From: Pseudomonas sp. B21_DOA
Lineage (GTDB): Bacteria; Pseudomonadota; Gammaproteobacteria; Pseudomonadales; Pseudomonadaceae
Assembly (NCBI GenBank): GCA_030544685.1
Contig: CP086683.1
Coordinates: forward strand, 1,116,001-1,180,000
Direction: 5' to 3'
Length of the DNA stretch: 64,000 nucleotides
This document shows positions 1 to 10,900 of this stretch, in pieces. The position numbers and the translations under genes are program-made. Every line of letters starts with the position of its first letter. Position 1 is the stretch's first letter. The notes below the pieces were generated by a model. It ran no database searches and had not been told where the DNA came from. It worked only from the letters and a program-made list of their open reading frames with translations.

Positions 1-46
1 TCAGTTCGGCTTTCTTCAAGGCGAGTTGCTGCTTGGTAGGCATCAT
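1..46 (-). CDS. 5' end of an unidentified gene cut by the window edge
   Basis: Only the first 14 or 15 codons are visible, reading leftward out of the window. The translation begins MMPTKQQLALKKAEL or, from the second ATG at 43, MPTKQQLALKKAEL. An AAAGGA ribosome-binding site lies 4 bases before the first ATG and 7 before the second, which favours the second. There is too little sequence to name the protein; the visible part is lysine-rich and looks like the start of a helix. Confidence 0.4.
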   Translation of the reverse strand, partial: MMPTKQQLALKKAEL

Positions 47-741
47 GATGTCCTTTATCAGTGATATGAAGTGCACAGTTGTTTTCAGTTGCTGTCAGTG
101 TCGAGCAAGTTGGATGGAACTTGTCCGGGGCATAACTTGACTGCGGTGTGGCGCTGTTGCGGCGCCACGGCTGCTGCATTTGCTGCGTGAGGTGTGCCGA
201 GCGGAACCGCTAAGTTCAAACTTGGCGAGAGAAAGCTAATACAGGGCAAAAGCATTTAACAAGTTTATTTTCAATTATTTCAGGTTGGCTTTTTTCAAGT
301 ATGAGAGTTGCCGATAAAACTATTAAGCTGAGTTTTATTTGGGCGTAGTTACTCCTTTCGGCTAATAACGGCCAAAATTGAAAACAAGAGTGAATGCCTC
401 ACTCGAAGCAACTTTTTAACTAAGGAGATTGGTTGAATTCATAGGGGCGAAAGTTGGCCTGGACCGGCGCCATGACTTCCTGTTTCCCGTGACAAGGCTC
501 CTTCCGTAGGTTCCTGTTGCGGGGACTGTGCCGTCAGGGCGGCGCGTCCCCGTTCTATAGGGTTGGCGCTTGAAGAGTGCGGGTAAATTGCCGTCAGGGC
601 TATTACCGATTGGTCATTGGTGGAGTGCAAAAAAAGCGCCGGTCAGGGCAAGGCGGGCAAAAGCGCACGCCGATCCGCTGCCAGAGCCGGCAGCAGAGCG
701 GTCGCGAAGATTTGTAAGGGGATTATTCGAGCTGCGGGATA
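47..741. other. Gene-free stretch with an AT-rich segment and structured repeats
   Basis: I find no convincing coding region in these 695 bases. About 230-425 is clearly richer in A and T than the rest of the window and may hold promoters. From about 490 to 650 the sequence is GC-rich and structured: see the separate hairpin entry at 520-552 and the motif TGCCGTCAGGGC, present exactly at 529-540 and 589-600, with a variant GCCGGTCAGGGC at 638-649. A 63-codon open frame on the minus strand (439-630) is low-complexity and has no ribosome-binding site, so I do not call it a gene. Confidence 0.5.
520..552. other. Strong hairpin carrying a repeated TCAGGG motif; possible structured RNA
   Basis: Two nested stems pair CGGGGAC (520-526) with GTCCCCG (546-552) and GTGCCG (528-533) with CGGCGC (540-545, one G-T pair). 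Only one base is bulged and the loop is TCAGGG. There is no T-tract after it on either strand, so it is a poor intrinsic terminator. The loop motif recurs in the copies at 589-600 and 638-649. It could be part of a small RNA or an mRNA leader; which strand is transcribed cannot be told. Confidence 0.4.
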
Positions 742-1452
742 TCAGCGTGAGGTGTGGCGCTTCTGTGCCGCGGGAGTAGCGAGATAGCGGGTGATCACCT
801 CTACGCCACGGTTGAGGTGCTGCTCAAGCAATTCGAGCGAACGAGGGACGTTCTTCTCGATCACGGCCTGGAGCATGGCACGGTGGTCATCCTGGGACAG
901 AGTACCCAAGCCCATCGCCTCCAGATTGAAGCGCAGAAAGCGCTCTTCTTCATTCAGGCCATCCTCCACCAGGCGCAGCAGTCGCTGGTTCGGCGCCTTG
1001 CTGTACAAAGCCATGTGGAACAGACGGTTGAGACGGCCGATCTCGTTGTAGTCGTGTTGCGCTTCAAGCTCATCGATATAACCGGCAGCGAGTTGATGCT
1101 CGGCGTCGGTCAGCAACGGAATCGACTGCCGCAATGCCTCGGATTCGAGCAGAATGCGCAATTCGTAGGTTTCGGTGGCATCGCCCTGGATCAGCGGCGC
1201 AACCACGGCGCCTTTGTGCGTGGTGACGCTGAGCAGCTCCTGCGCTTCGAGCTGGCGCAAGGCCTCGCGCACCGGCATGCGACTGACCCCGAACAGATCG
1301 GCCAGATCCTGCTGGCGGAGTGCAGTGCCGCAGGGCAAGCGCCCGTCGAGGATGGCTGAGCGTAGCGTTTCTTCAATGACGGACCGGGCCAGATGCGCAG
1401 GAATCGGTCCTTCGACTTTGATGCTGTGCAGCGGTTTGGGCTTCTGAGTCAC
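742..1452 (-). CDS. GntR-family transcriptional regulator, FCD (FadR) subgroup
   Basis: A 236-residue one-domain-plus-sensor regulator. The N-terminal winged helix-turn-helix (about residues 15-80) includes QQDLADLFGVSRMPVREALR, the typical GntR recognition segment. The remaining helical part (about 90-225) fits the FCD ligand-binding domain, with the usual scattered acidic and histidine residues. I chose the GTG at 1452 because the 33 codons upstream do not look like a GntR protein and would run across the palindrome at 1478-1491. It is divergent from lapG and separated from it by about 200 bases. The ligand is unknown; FCD regulators usually respond to organic acids. Nothing in the sequence links it to biofilm control beyond position. 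Confidence 0.85.
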   Translation of the reverse strand: MTQKPKPLHSIKVEGPIPAHLARSVIEETLRSAILDGRLPCGTALRQQDLADLFGVSRMPVREALRQLEAQELLSVTTHKGAVVAPLIQGDATETYELRILLESEALRQSIPLLTDAEHQLAAGYIDELEAQHDYNEIGRLNRLFHMALYSKAPNQRLLRLVEDGLNEEERFLRFNLEAMGLGTLSQDDHRAMLQAVIEKNVPRSLELLEQHLNRGVEVITRYLATPAAQKRHTSR

Positions 1453-1477
1453 GACAACACACCCTGTAGGTCGCAAT

Positions 1478-1491
1478 ATTTGGATCCAAAT
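1478..1491. promoter_or_regulatory. Palindrome ATTTGGATCCAAAT, probable GntR autoregulatory operator
   Basis: A perfect 14-base palindrome lies 26 bases upstream of the GTG start of the GntR gene. FadR-subgroup regulators usually bind short palindromes of the form TTGGTNNACCAA or TTGTATACAA, and TTGGATCCAA fits that pattern. The position within the regulator's own promoter region suggests autorepression. Binding itself is inference. Confidence 0.55.
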
Positions 1492-1648
1492 GACACTAGT
1501 GATTGCTCTACAGGTTGTCAAACCTTGTAAAACATAACGCTGCAATCTCAAGTCTAGCGCGTGTTCGATGATCTCACGGTGCCATTGTTTTTTGCCGGGC
1601 TAAGCTTCACCATCAAACGCTTCCTTTCTGTCCTCCTGGAAACCTGCA

Positions 1649-2340
1649 GTGGCGGTACGTTTCGCGATCCCTCGGACCTTGCGCTGGCTTGGCTGCGCAT
1701 TGCTGCTGGCCGGCGTCATGCTGGGCGGTCTGCACGCCGATTGGGATTTTTCCGCGATCAGCCGCAAGGCCGCTGCTCTCTATGGGCCACTGGGCGCCGG
1801 GCAGCAGCGCATCGATGCCTGGCAGAATCTGCTGGCGACGCAGAAGCAGGCCAGTGAGATGGACAAGCTCAAAGTCGTTAACCTGTTCTTCAACAAGCAG
1901 GTGCGTTACGTCGAAGACATCGATCTGTGGCGCGAAGTGGATTATTGGGAAACCCCGATCGAAGCGCTGTGGAAGGGCGCCGGCGACTGCGAAGACTACG
2001 CCATCGCCAAGTATTTCAGCCTGCGTCATCTCGGCGTTTCCAGTGACAAGCTGCGCATCACCTACGTCAAGGCGCTGCGCCAGAACCGCGCGCACATGGT
2101 GTTGACGTACTATGCGACCCCCGATGCCATGCCGCTGGTGCTCGACAGCCTGATCGATCCGATCCAGCCGGCGTCGCAGCGGACCGATTTGCTGCCGGTC
2201 TACTCTTTCAATGCCGAAGGCCTGTATTTGCCGGGCGCCAAGGGCAATAAAAAGGTCGGCGACACCAAACGCCTGTCGCGCTGGCAGGATGTGCTGAAAA
2301 AATGCAGGCCGAAGGTTTTCCGGTCGAGACGATTAACTAG
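1649..2340 (+). CDS. lapG: LapG periplasmic cysteine protease (frameshifted near its 3' end)
   Basis: LapG is a calcium-dependent transglutaminase-like cysteine protease that cuts the N-terminus of LapA and releases the adhesin from the cell surface. The catalytic triad is visible as Cys114 in GAGDCEDYA, His149 in AHMVLTYY and Asp166 in LVLDSLID. An N-terminal hydrophobic segment (about 10-28) is the export signal. The start is GTG. The frame breaks in a run of six A (2297-2302). Adding one A restores the expected end KKMQAEGFPVETIN and a stop at 2338-2340, giving 230 residues, the normal LapG size. As read, the frame runs on into lapD. All catalytic residues lie before the break. lapD follows after 14 bases, the usual co-transcribed pair. 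Confidence 0.9.
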
Positions 2341-2354
2341 GAGCACGCGCTCAG

Positions 2355-4306
2355 ATGTCTTTGTTCAAACAGCTGTTGATCGCTATCTGTCTGTTCCTGG
2401 TCGTGGCCTTCACCGGCAGCTTCATGGTCAGCCTGGAGAGCTCGCGCACCCAGTACGTCAACCAGTTGCGCTCCCACGCGCAGGACGCGGCGACGGCGCT
2501 GGCGTTGTCGCTGACGCCGAATATCGACGACCCGGCGATGGTCGAGCTGCTGGTCAGCTCGATCTTCGACAGCGGTTATTACGCGAGCATCCGCGTGGTC
2601 GACGTGAAGACCGACCAGACCATCGTCGAGCGCACTGGCACGCCGGCGGTGAGCAATGTGCCGGACTGGTTCGTCAAACTGATCGGCCTCGAGCCGGCCG
2701 GTGGCGATGCGCTGGTCAGCCGTGGCTGGGAGCAGGCGGCGCGGGTCGAGGTGATCAGCCATCCGATGTTCGCCGTGGCCAAGCTGTGGCAGAGCGCGCT
2801 GGGCAGCCTTGGCTGGTTGCTGATCTGCGGTGCATTGAGCGCGGTGCTCGGCGCGCTGTTGCTGCGTCGGCAGTTGAAGCCCCTCGATTACATGGTCCAG
2901 CAGTCCCATGCGATTGCTCGCCGCGAGTTTCTCAGCCTGCCGGATCTGCCGCGCACGCCTGAATTGCGTCGCGTGGTGCAGGCGATGAATCAGATGGTCG
3001 AGAAGCTCAAGACCCTGTTCCAGGAGCAGGCCGAACGCAGTGAAAAACTGCGTACCGAGTCCTATCAGGACAACCTCACCGGCCTGGCCAACCGCCGCTA
3101 TTTCGAGATGCAACTGAACAACCGCGTGAGCAACCCGGAGCAGGCCAGTTCCGGTTATCTGCTGCTGTTGCGGGTCAAGGATCTGGCGGGGCTCAATCAG
3201 CGTCTCGGCGGCCAGCGCACTGATCAGTTGCTCAAGGCCGTCGGCGAGCAACTGACCCGCGAGTGCGCCAGATACCCGCAAACCCAAGACTTGGTAACGC
3301 GTATTCGCGGCGGTGAATTCGCCGTGCTCGCCCCGGGCTGGTGCGCGAGGAAGCATTACAGTTGGCGCAGAATCTCGACAACGCCTTGAGCAGCCTGCAC
3401 GCCACTGGCGCGACCGATGTGCCGGCGGTGGCTTCCATCGGGCTGGCGCCGTTTGCCCATGGTGATTCACCACAAGCGGTGCTGACCCTGGGCGATCAGG
3501 CGCTCGCACAGGCCGAAGGACAGGGCGAGCAGAATTGGGCGTGCATCGATCAGAGTCTGGTGGCGGAGGTCGGTGACGATCATCACGCCTGGCATCGACT
3601 GCTGGATCAGGCCTTGAGTCAGCAGCGTTTCGAGCTGTACTTCCAGCCGGTGGTCGCTGCGCAGGACACGCAACTGGTGCTGCATTACAAGGTGCTGTCA
3701 CGCCTGCTCGACGAGCAGGGCCAGACCATTCCCGCCGGACGCTTCCTGCCTTGGCTGGAGCGCTTCGGCTGGACCGCACGGCTCGATCGGCTGATGCTTG
3801 AACGCGTGTTCGAGCAGATGAAAGGGCACGAGGATTCGCTGGCGCTGAACCTGTCCTCGGCAACGCTGGCCGACCCGCAGGCGCTGAACAAAGTCTTCGA
3901 GATTCTGCGCGCGCATTCCAATCTCGGCGCGCGGCTGACGCTGGAAATCGGTGAGGAGCAATTGCCTGAACAGGCAGTGCTGGAGCAGTTGACCCGACGC
4001 CTGCGCGAGCTCGGTTTCTCGCTGAGCCTGCAGCGCTTCGGCGGGCGCTTCAGCATGATCGGCAATCTGGCGCGGTTGGGTCTGGCGTACTTGAAGATCG
4101 ATGGCAGCTACATCCGCGCGATCGATCAGGAGAGCGACAAGCGCCTGTTTATCGAAGCGATCCAGCGCGCGGCGCATAGCATCGATCTGCCGCTGATTGC
4201 CGAACGGGTCGAGACTGAAGGGGAGCTGTCAGTGATTCGCGAGATGGGCCTGTATGGCGTGCAGGGGCAGTTGCTCGGTGAGCCGAAGCCCTGGGGCCTG
4301 AACTGA
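2355..4306 (+). CDS. lapD: LapD c-di-GMP receptor controlling LapG (frameshifted mid-gene)
   Basis: LapD is an inner-membrane receptor that binds c-di-GMP with a degenerate EAL domain and then holds LapG through its periplasmic domain. Visible parts, in order: TM helix (about 7-25), periplasmic output domain (26-150), second TM helix (about 152-172), HAMP (to about 225), degenerate GGDEF domain (235-395) with RGGEF at about 317, and degenerate EAL domain (405-650). Near residue 445 the EAL motif is replaced by KVL (LHYKVLSRL), as expected for a receptor without phosphodiesterase activity. One base appears missing at CCCCGGG (3331-3337); adding it joins the halves into 650 residues, the usual LapD length. 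Together with lapG it forms the c-di-GMP switch for LapA. Confidence 0.9.
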
Positions 4307-4440
4307 TCGTTCCCACGCTCTGCGTGGGAATGCAGCCCGTGACGCTCTGCGTCACAACGGTGACGGGCCGTGATAACTGAGTTGCGGTCGGAACGCGGAG
4401 CGTCCCTTGATGCATTCCCACGCGGAGCGTGGGAACGATC
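4305..4440. repeat. Long inverted repeat of the Pseudomonas GTTCCCACGC type
   Basis: The 30-base arms at 4305-4334 and 4411-4440 are inverted copies matching at 29 of 30 positions; each contains two shorter palindromes built on TTCCCACGC and GCGTGGGAA. The left arm begins inside the lapD stop codon. This is a dispersed intergenic repeat of fluorescent pseudomonads and may also act as an mRNA 3' end structure for lapD. Confidence 0.8.
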
Positions 4441-4442
4441 AT

Positions 4443-4468
4443 TGTGGGAGCGAGCCTGCTCGCGAAAG
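4443..4468. repeat. Single REP element (TGTGGGAGCGAGCCTGCTCG type)
   Basis: One solitary arm of the common P. fluorescens-group REP repeat. Internal complementarity GCGAGC/GCTCGC forms the characteristic small hairpin after the conserved TGTGGGAG head. It lies right after the larger inverted repeat, between lapD and the next gene. Confidence 0.75.
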
Positions 4469-4496
4469 GGCCAGTCCAGTCGGTGAAGATCCAGGA

Positions 4497-4835
4497 TCAG
4501 ATCAACCCGCCTTCATCCTCATCGATCAACTGGCTCAACCCGCCCAGCGCTTCACGCGCCTGGGTGCGGTCCATCAGTTTGGCCTGGGCCGCCGCCGGCA
4601 GGTCGGTGACGCGGATCACGCCTTTCTGGGTCAGCACCTGAATCAGGTCGTCGAGTACCCGAATCATTTCAAAGTCGCTCTGCTTGAGCTGTTTGAGGCT
4701 GTTTTCCACGGCTTCGTTGGCGTACCACGCCTGAATTTCATGGTTATCGGCGGGCAGCGTTTCCGTGGCCTCGGCGTACGCCGCAGCTTCCACGCGAATC
4801 AACTGGCCTTGCGCATCGCGTTGCACGTAAAACAT
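4497..4835 (-). CDS. Small conserved Pseudomonas protein of unknown function
   Basis: 112 residues starting MFYVQRDAQGQLIRVE, with an AGGG ribosome-binding site 8 bases upstream. It is rich in Glu, Gln and Leu and predicted mostly helical, with no signal peptide or membrane segment. Proteins of this kind are often labelled tryptophan synthase subunit beta in Pseudomonas genomes, but at this length it cannot be TrpB and shows no PLP-binding lysine motif, so I treat that name as an annotation error. It lies downstream of lapA in the same direction, separated by a hairpin, so it is probably its own transcription unit. Confidence 0.75.
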   Translation of the reverse strand: MFYVQRDAQGQLIRVEAAAYAEATETLPADNHEIQAWYANEAVENSLKQLKQSDFEMIRVLDDLIQVLTQKGVIRVTDLPAAAQAKLMDRTQAREALGGLSQLIDEDEGGLI

Positions 4836-4945
4836 TGAGCATCCCTCACAAATGAACAGCGTCATGCTGTCAGCAGCATAGTCAACTGCGCGCCAGTATG
4901 CGGGGCGACGATCAAATCGTCACCGCTGCATCGCCCGCAAACGCG

Positions 4946-4974
4946 ACGGCCGCCTCACAGGAGGCGGCCGTTTT
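4946..4974. terminator. GC-rich hairpin terminator at the 3' end of lapA
   Basis: ACGGCCGCCTC pairs perfectly with GAGGCGGCCGT across a four-base loop, 10 bases beyond the lapA stop codon. The T-tract (TTTTGGTTT) follows the stem on the plus strand, while on the lapA strand the tail is only GCGTTT. It may work in both directions, less efficiently for lapA. No plus-strand gene reads into it. Confidence 0.7.
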
Positions 4975-4984
4975 GGTTTCAGCC

Positions 4985-7900
4985 TCAGCTGTTGTTGTGG
5001 TCGACCTTGATGGTCGGATCGCTGCCGGCAATCAGGTTGTGCAGGTTGGCGCTCGCCCAGTTGTTGCCTTCCAGTTTGATCGTCACGTCCGGCGTGGCCG
5101 CAGCGGCATCGCCCGAGTTGAATTTGCCCGCCGAGCTGACTTGCAGCGACGACGTGCCATCGACCGTGGTGATCTTCAGGAAGTTGTCGATCGTGCTGCC
5201 GGTTTCGCCCTGCAACAGGTCGCGCAGGTCGATGCGGTCGCCTTCGCTGGCTTTGAAATCCTTGATCACGTCGTTACCGGTGTCGCCCGATTTCCAGACG
5301 AAGGTGTCGCCACCGGAACCGCCAATCAGGATGTCGTTGCCCTGACCGCCAATCAGCGTGTCGTTGCCAGTGCCGCCGAGCAGGATGTCATTGCCTTTGC
5401 CGCCGTCGAGCAGGTCGGTGCCACCCGAGCCGAACAGGATGTCATTGCCTGCGCCACCGAGCAGCGTGTCGTTGCCATCGTGCGCACCGGACACATCGAA
5501 CGCCTGATAGTGCTCGGTGATGTACTGGTGCACGTTGCTGGTGCTGACTTTGCTGACATCGACGCCGGTTTCCTTGGCGACGAACGCCTGCATCGCCTGG
5601 TAACCCTCGCCGGCAATGCCGTTGAAGCTGACCAGATCGCCGAACAGGATGTCGTTGCCTTCGCCGCCGTTGACGGTGTCGTTACCTGGCATCGTCGCTT
5701 CGGTATGGCCGATGATCGAGTTGGCCAGGTCCTTCGGATCGATGTTGGTTTGCGGCGTTTTGTCCGAGTCGTACGGCTTGAGGTCGTTGAGGCTGACGTC
5801 GTTGTTCAGGCCAATGGCTTCGACGTTCGACAATCCGCTCAACAAGGCAAAGCCGCTGGTCGAGTTGCTGGTGGTCGACGAGTTGGTGCTGTTACCGGTA
5901 CCGGCCAGGTTCGACAGCTCGTAAGTGCCGTCACCCTGAGCGTGAATGGTGCCCAGATTGCTGCTGCTCCAGCCCCACCACGAACTGTAGGTCTGCAAAG
6001 TCACGGTGCCGGCACTGTTGATCGTCAATGCGTGAGTGTTGTCGATGTACGTGCTGAAGGTGTCGCCCGGCTTGTAGTTGCTGGTTTTCACCACGTCGTC
6101 GAGCTTCACATTGCCATACAGCGTCGGATTGGTTTGCTCGCCGGTCTGGTAATAGGTCGGCTGGCCATCAGTGATGAAGTACGTCAGGTTTTTCGCGCCG
6201 CTGTTGGCCACCGCGTCGGCACTCTGGAACCAGTTGGCCGTGGTCTTGAACACGTCCTCGTAGTTAGTGCCGCCACCGGAGCCCATCGAATCCAGCACGG
6301 CTTTGAGTTGCGCCAGCGCATTCGGGTCGTTGAGATTCACCGACACCGACTTGTTGACCTGGGTATCGAAGTCCACCAGGAAGATATTCACCGTGCCCGA
6401 ATTGCTGCCGCCCAGACTTTGCTTGAGGCTGTTGAACACCGAGGTCAGCGAGTCTTTCGCAGCGTTAAGCGACGAGGCGCTCATGCTGCCCGAGCTGTCG
6501 ACCATGAATGCGATGTTGTAATTGGTGCCCGGGACCACGGTCAGGCCGCCGATGTCAGCGACGATGATGTCATTGGCGTCGGTGCCGGTGACGTTGTCGT
6601 CACCCGAGGTGGCGGTGACCGCGTTGTACACCGCAGGCACTACCGTGACCGGAATGGTCGCGCTGCTGCTCGCCGAGCCGCCGACCTGTTCGGTGGACGT
6701 CGAGGTCACGGTCAGGTTGAACTGGCCGTTGTAGTAGGCCGGTGGGGTCACGGCCAGGGAACCGAGGTTCCAGCCGGTGACGTTGGCTTCGCCATTGCTC
6801 GCGGTGACGGTGAAGGTGTGACCCGCGCCATCGCTGAGCACCGAGCCGACCGGCGCGCCGCTGATCTTCACGCTCAGGGTTTCCGAGCCGTCGGTGTCGG
6901 TCAGCGCGGTGCTGATCGCCGACAGTTTCACCGTGGTGCCTTCGGCGCCGGTGTTGAGCTTGTAGCCGTCGTAATAGCCTTCGCCATTAGTGCCGTGCAG
7001 ATCGGAGACGGTCACGCCCGAGTTGATCAGGTCCTGCACACCGGTGTAGATCGGCACGCCGGCGTTGCTCAGATCGATCGGCGTGCCGCCGTTGACCGAC
7101 AGGTTGACGTCGTAGCTGCCCGGGCCGCTCTGGTTGTGGTGGTAGATGTCGAGGGTGTAGTAGCCGCTGGTGGTCGGGGTGAACGAACCATTGATCGCAC
7201 CGCCCGCGCCCCAGGTACCGGAAGCCACGTTCTTGCCGCCGATGGTGATCAGCAGGCTGTCATCGGCCACGCCGCTGAAGCTGTAGGTCTTGCCGGCTTC
7301 CAGATAGATCAGGCCAGAGGTCTTCGAAGCCGTGCCGGCGGCGACGCTGCCATCGGACTGCACATTGGTGATGTTACCGCTGGAGTTCGGCTTGCCGGCC
7401 GCATCGATCACACTTTTCAGAGTGGTCGAGTTCGCGCCGCTGCCGTCGGTGCCCAGGCCCGACAGACCGGTCCAGACTTCCTTGATCAGGCCGGTGGATT
7501 TCACACTGTTGTCAGCCACGGCTACGGTCGGCGCATCCGCCACTGGCGTGATGTCGATCTTCACTGTGCCGGTGCTGCCCAGCGCCTGGCCGTCGGTAGG
7601 CTGGAACTTGATCTGTGCGTAATCCGCCTGATTGTTGCCCAGACCGGTGCCGCCGTAACCGTTGGTGCCCGACTCGTTGGCATCCGGCAGGAAACGCAGC
7701 TTGCCGGCGTCGATGTCGGCCTTGCTGAAGGTCTGGTTGTTGGCCACATCCTTCCAGGTCGAACCGTCCAGATACTGCAGTTTGCCCTCGCCCGGCAGCT
7801 GCGTGATCTTGATTCCGAGGCTGCTCGCCGGACTGTCGACATCGCTGACGCCAAAGGTCGACCAGCCGAGTACCAGCGGCGTGTCTTCGGTGCCGGTGAC

Positions 7901-10900
7901 ATTGCTCGGCGCGGCGACCGGTGCATCGTTGACCGCCACCACGTTGACCGTGGTCGTCGCGGTGTTCGAGTAGTTGCCGCCATCGGTCACCGTCACGGTG
8001 ATGATGCGTGGCACGGTGCTCGGGTTTTCGCTGCTGTTGGTGAAGCTGATGTTCTTGATGGCCTGCATGTAGTCGGCCAGGGTCGCGTTACCCGAGAGGG
8101 TCAGGGTCACCGTGCCGTTGGTGCTGTTGGCATTGATGGTGATGCCATTGACGCTGTTGCCCAGATTCAGCGCATCGCCGTCCTGACGGTTGGTCAGCAC
8201 CACGGTGGCACCGGTCAGCATGGTGCTGTCCGGGTCGGTGATGCTGATGTCGGTGTCAGCGATCGACACGCCGGCGCCCGGGGTGTTCTCGGTGAACGTC
8301 ACTTTGTAATCGGCACCGGTCGCACCGCTGGAGTTGTTGGCATCCAGATCGAGTACCGGAGGGGCATCGTTATCGATGATCGAGGTGCTGACGCTGCCAT
8401 TGGTGCTGCTGACCGCGAGGTTCTCGAAGTTGCCGCCGGTAGCCGAATCGATCTTGACCACGAAGTTCTCGGTGCCTTCGGTGATCTTGTCATCGAGGGT
8501 GGCGACGTTGAACTGCGCGCTGCTGGCGCCCGCCGGGATCTTCACGGTGTACACGCCAGTGAAGTCCGAACCGTCGGCGGCGGTGCCGCTGTAGACGATT
8601 TTCAGGGTCACTTCGGTCTGCGCCGGGTGATTGAGGCTGACGGTATAGCTGGCGGTCTGGCCTTCGGTCACCGAACTGCTGCCGGTGATGCTGACGGTGG
8701 TGGTGTCGACGGTGTCGGTGACGCTGGTCACCGCTGGCGTGGTGCTCGGTACCAGTTTTTCGAAGCTGCCTCCGGTGGCGCTGCTGATGGTCGCCTGCAC
8801 GGTGCCGGCGTCTTTGTAGACGTCGTCAGCTGGCGCTGGAACGTTCACCGTGCCGGTGGTTTCGCCAGCCTTGATGGTGATCACGGCGCCGTTCGACAAG
8901 GTTACGGTCACTGGCGAGCCAGCGGCGTTGGTCAGGGTCGCGGTGTAAGTGATCTGGCCACCTTCAGCCACCGAGTTTGTTGCCGACAGCGACAGGCTGG
9001 TGGTGTCGACGGTGTCGGTCACGGTGGTGCTGACCGGCGTTTTGTCGGCGACGAGGTTTTCGAAGTTGCCGCCGCTGACGTTGGTGATCGAGTTGGTCAA
9101 CGGAGCGTTGCCGGTCAGCGCATCGTTCGGTGCGATGGCCGTTACGGTGCCGGTGGTCTGGCCGACCGCGATCGTGATGTTCTGGCCGTTGGCCAACGTT
9201 ACGACAACTGGCGAACCGGTGACGGGGGCGCCGACGGTTGCGGTGTAGACGACATTGCCGCCTTCTGCCGCTGTGGCGGTTGCGCTCAGTTTTACGGTGG
9301 TGGTGTCGATGGTGTCCGTAACACTGGTCACGGCAGGCGTGCTGCTGGTCACCAGGTTTTCGAAGTTGCCGCCAGTGGCTTTGCTGATGGTTGCCTGCAC
9401 GGAACCGGCATCTTTGTAGACGTCGTCGGACGGTGCCGGAACGGTTACGGTGCCGGTGGTTTCGCCAGCCTTGATGGTGATCACGGCGCCGTTCGACAGG
9501 GTCACGGTCACTGGTGAGCCAGCGGCGTTGGTCAGTGTCGCGGTGTAAGTGATCTGACCACCTTCGGCCACCGAGTTGCTGGCGCTCAAGGACAGATTTG
9601 TAGTGTCGGCAACATCAGTAACTGCGGTCGCTACCGGAGTTTTATCCGCCACCAGATTTTCGAAATTGCCGCCGGTTACGTTAGTGATCGAATTGGTGAT
9701 CGGCGCGTTGCCGGTCAGCGCATCGTTCGCAGCAACAGCGGTTGCCGTGCCAGTAGTCTGACCGACGCCGATGATGATGGTCTGGCCGTTAGTCAGAGTC
9801 ACCACGACAGGCGAACCGGTAACTGGCGCGCCGACGGTTGCGGTGTAAGTCACGGTACCGCCTTCGGCTACCGAAGTATCGGCGGTCAGTTTGACGGTCG
9901 AGGTGTCGATGGTGTCAGTGACCTGAGTAACCGCTGGCGTAGTGCTTGGTACCAGGTTCTCGAAGTTGCCACCGGTAGCGCTGGTGATCGTCGCCTGTAC
10001 GGAACCGGCGTCTTTATAGACGTCATCCGACGGTGCTGGAACGGTTGCGGTGCCGGTGGTTTCGCCTGCTTTGATTGTGATCACGGCGCCGTTCGACAAG
10101 GTCACGGTTACTGGCGAGCCTGCGGCGTTGGTCAATGTCGCGGTGTAAGTGATCTGACCACCTTCGGCCACGGAGCCAGTCGCACTCAGCGACAGGTTAG
10201 TAGTGTCGGCAACATCGGTAACTGCGGTCGAAACCGGAGTTTTGTCCGCAACCAGATTTTCGAAGTTGCCGCCGCTGACGTTGGTGATCGCGTTGGTGAT
10301 CGGCGCGTGGCCGGTCAGTGCATCGTTCGAGGCAACAGCGGTTGCAGTGCCAGTGGTCTGACCGACGCCGATGGTGATGGTCTGGCCGTTGGCCAAAGTG
10401 ACCACCACTGGCGAGCCGGTAACTGGCGCACCGACCGTGGCGGTGTAAGTCACAGTGCCGCCTTCAGCAACCGAGGTATCGGCGGTCAGTTTGACCGTCG
10501 AGGTGTCGATGGTGTCGGTGACCTGGGTAACCGCTGGCGTAGTGCTCGGAACGAGGTTCTCGAAGTTGCCACCGGTCGCGGTTTTAATCGTTGCCTGCAC
10601 CGAGCCGGCATCTTTGTAGACGTCATCGGACGGTGCCGGAACGGTGGCGGTGCCAGTGGTTTCACCGGCCTTGATGGTGATCACAGCGCCGTTCGACAAG
10701 GTGACTGTCACTGGCGAGCCAGCGGCGTTGGTCAATGTCGCGGTGTACGTAATCTGGCCACCTTCAGCCACCGAGTTGCTGGCGCTCAAGGACAGATTTG
10801 TAGTGTCGGCAACATCAGTAACTGCGGTCGCTACCGGAGTTTTATCCGCCACCAGATTTTCGAAATTGCCGCCGGTTACGTTAGTGATCGAATTGGTGAT

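Noticed and set aside
439..630. 63-residue minus-strand gene in the first gene-free stretch
   Set aside because: It has no ribosome-binding site and low-complexity translation, and it overlaps the hairpins at 520-600, which explain the region better.
2338..2962. A fused LapG-LapD-like 437-residue protein from 1649 to 2962
   Set aside because: The sequence after about residue 222 is out-of-frame lapD, with Arg-rich nonsense composition; the single missing A at 2297-2302 explains it.
4497..4835. Tryptophan synthase beta subunit
   Set aside because: The protein is only 112 residues and lacks any TrpB motif; the name circulates in Pseudomonas annotations without support from the sequence.
4898..9517. 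Very long plus-strand open frames opposite lapA (1539 codons here, also 10307-12517 and 15707-18196)
   Set aside because: They are the antisense image of a GC-rich, repetitive coding region. They show the same 300-base periodicity in translation, have no ribosome-binding sites, and their residue make-up (Arg, Gly, Val, Asp, His rich) is typical of reverse-frame artefacts.
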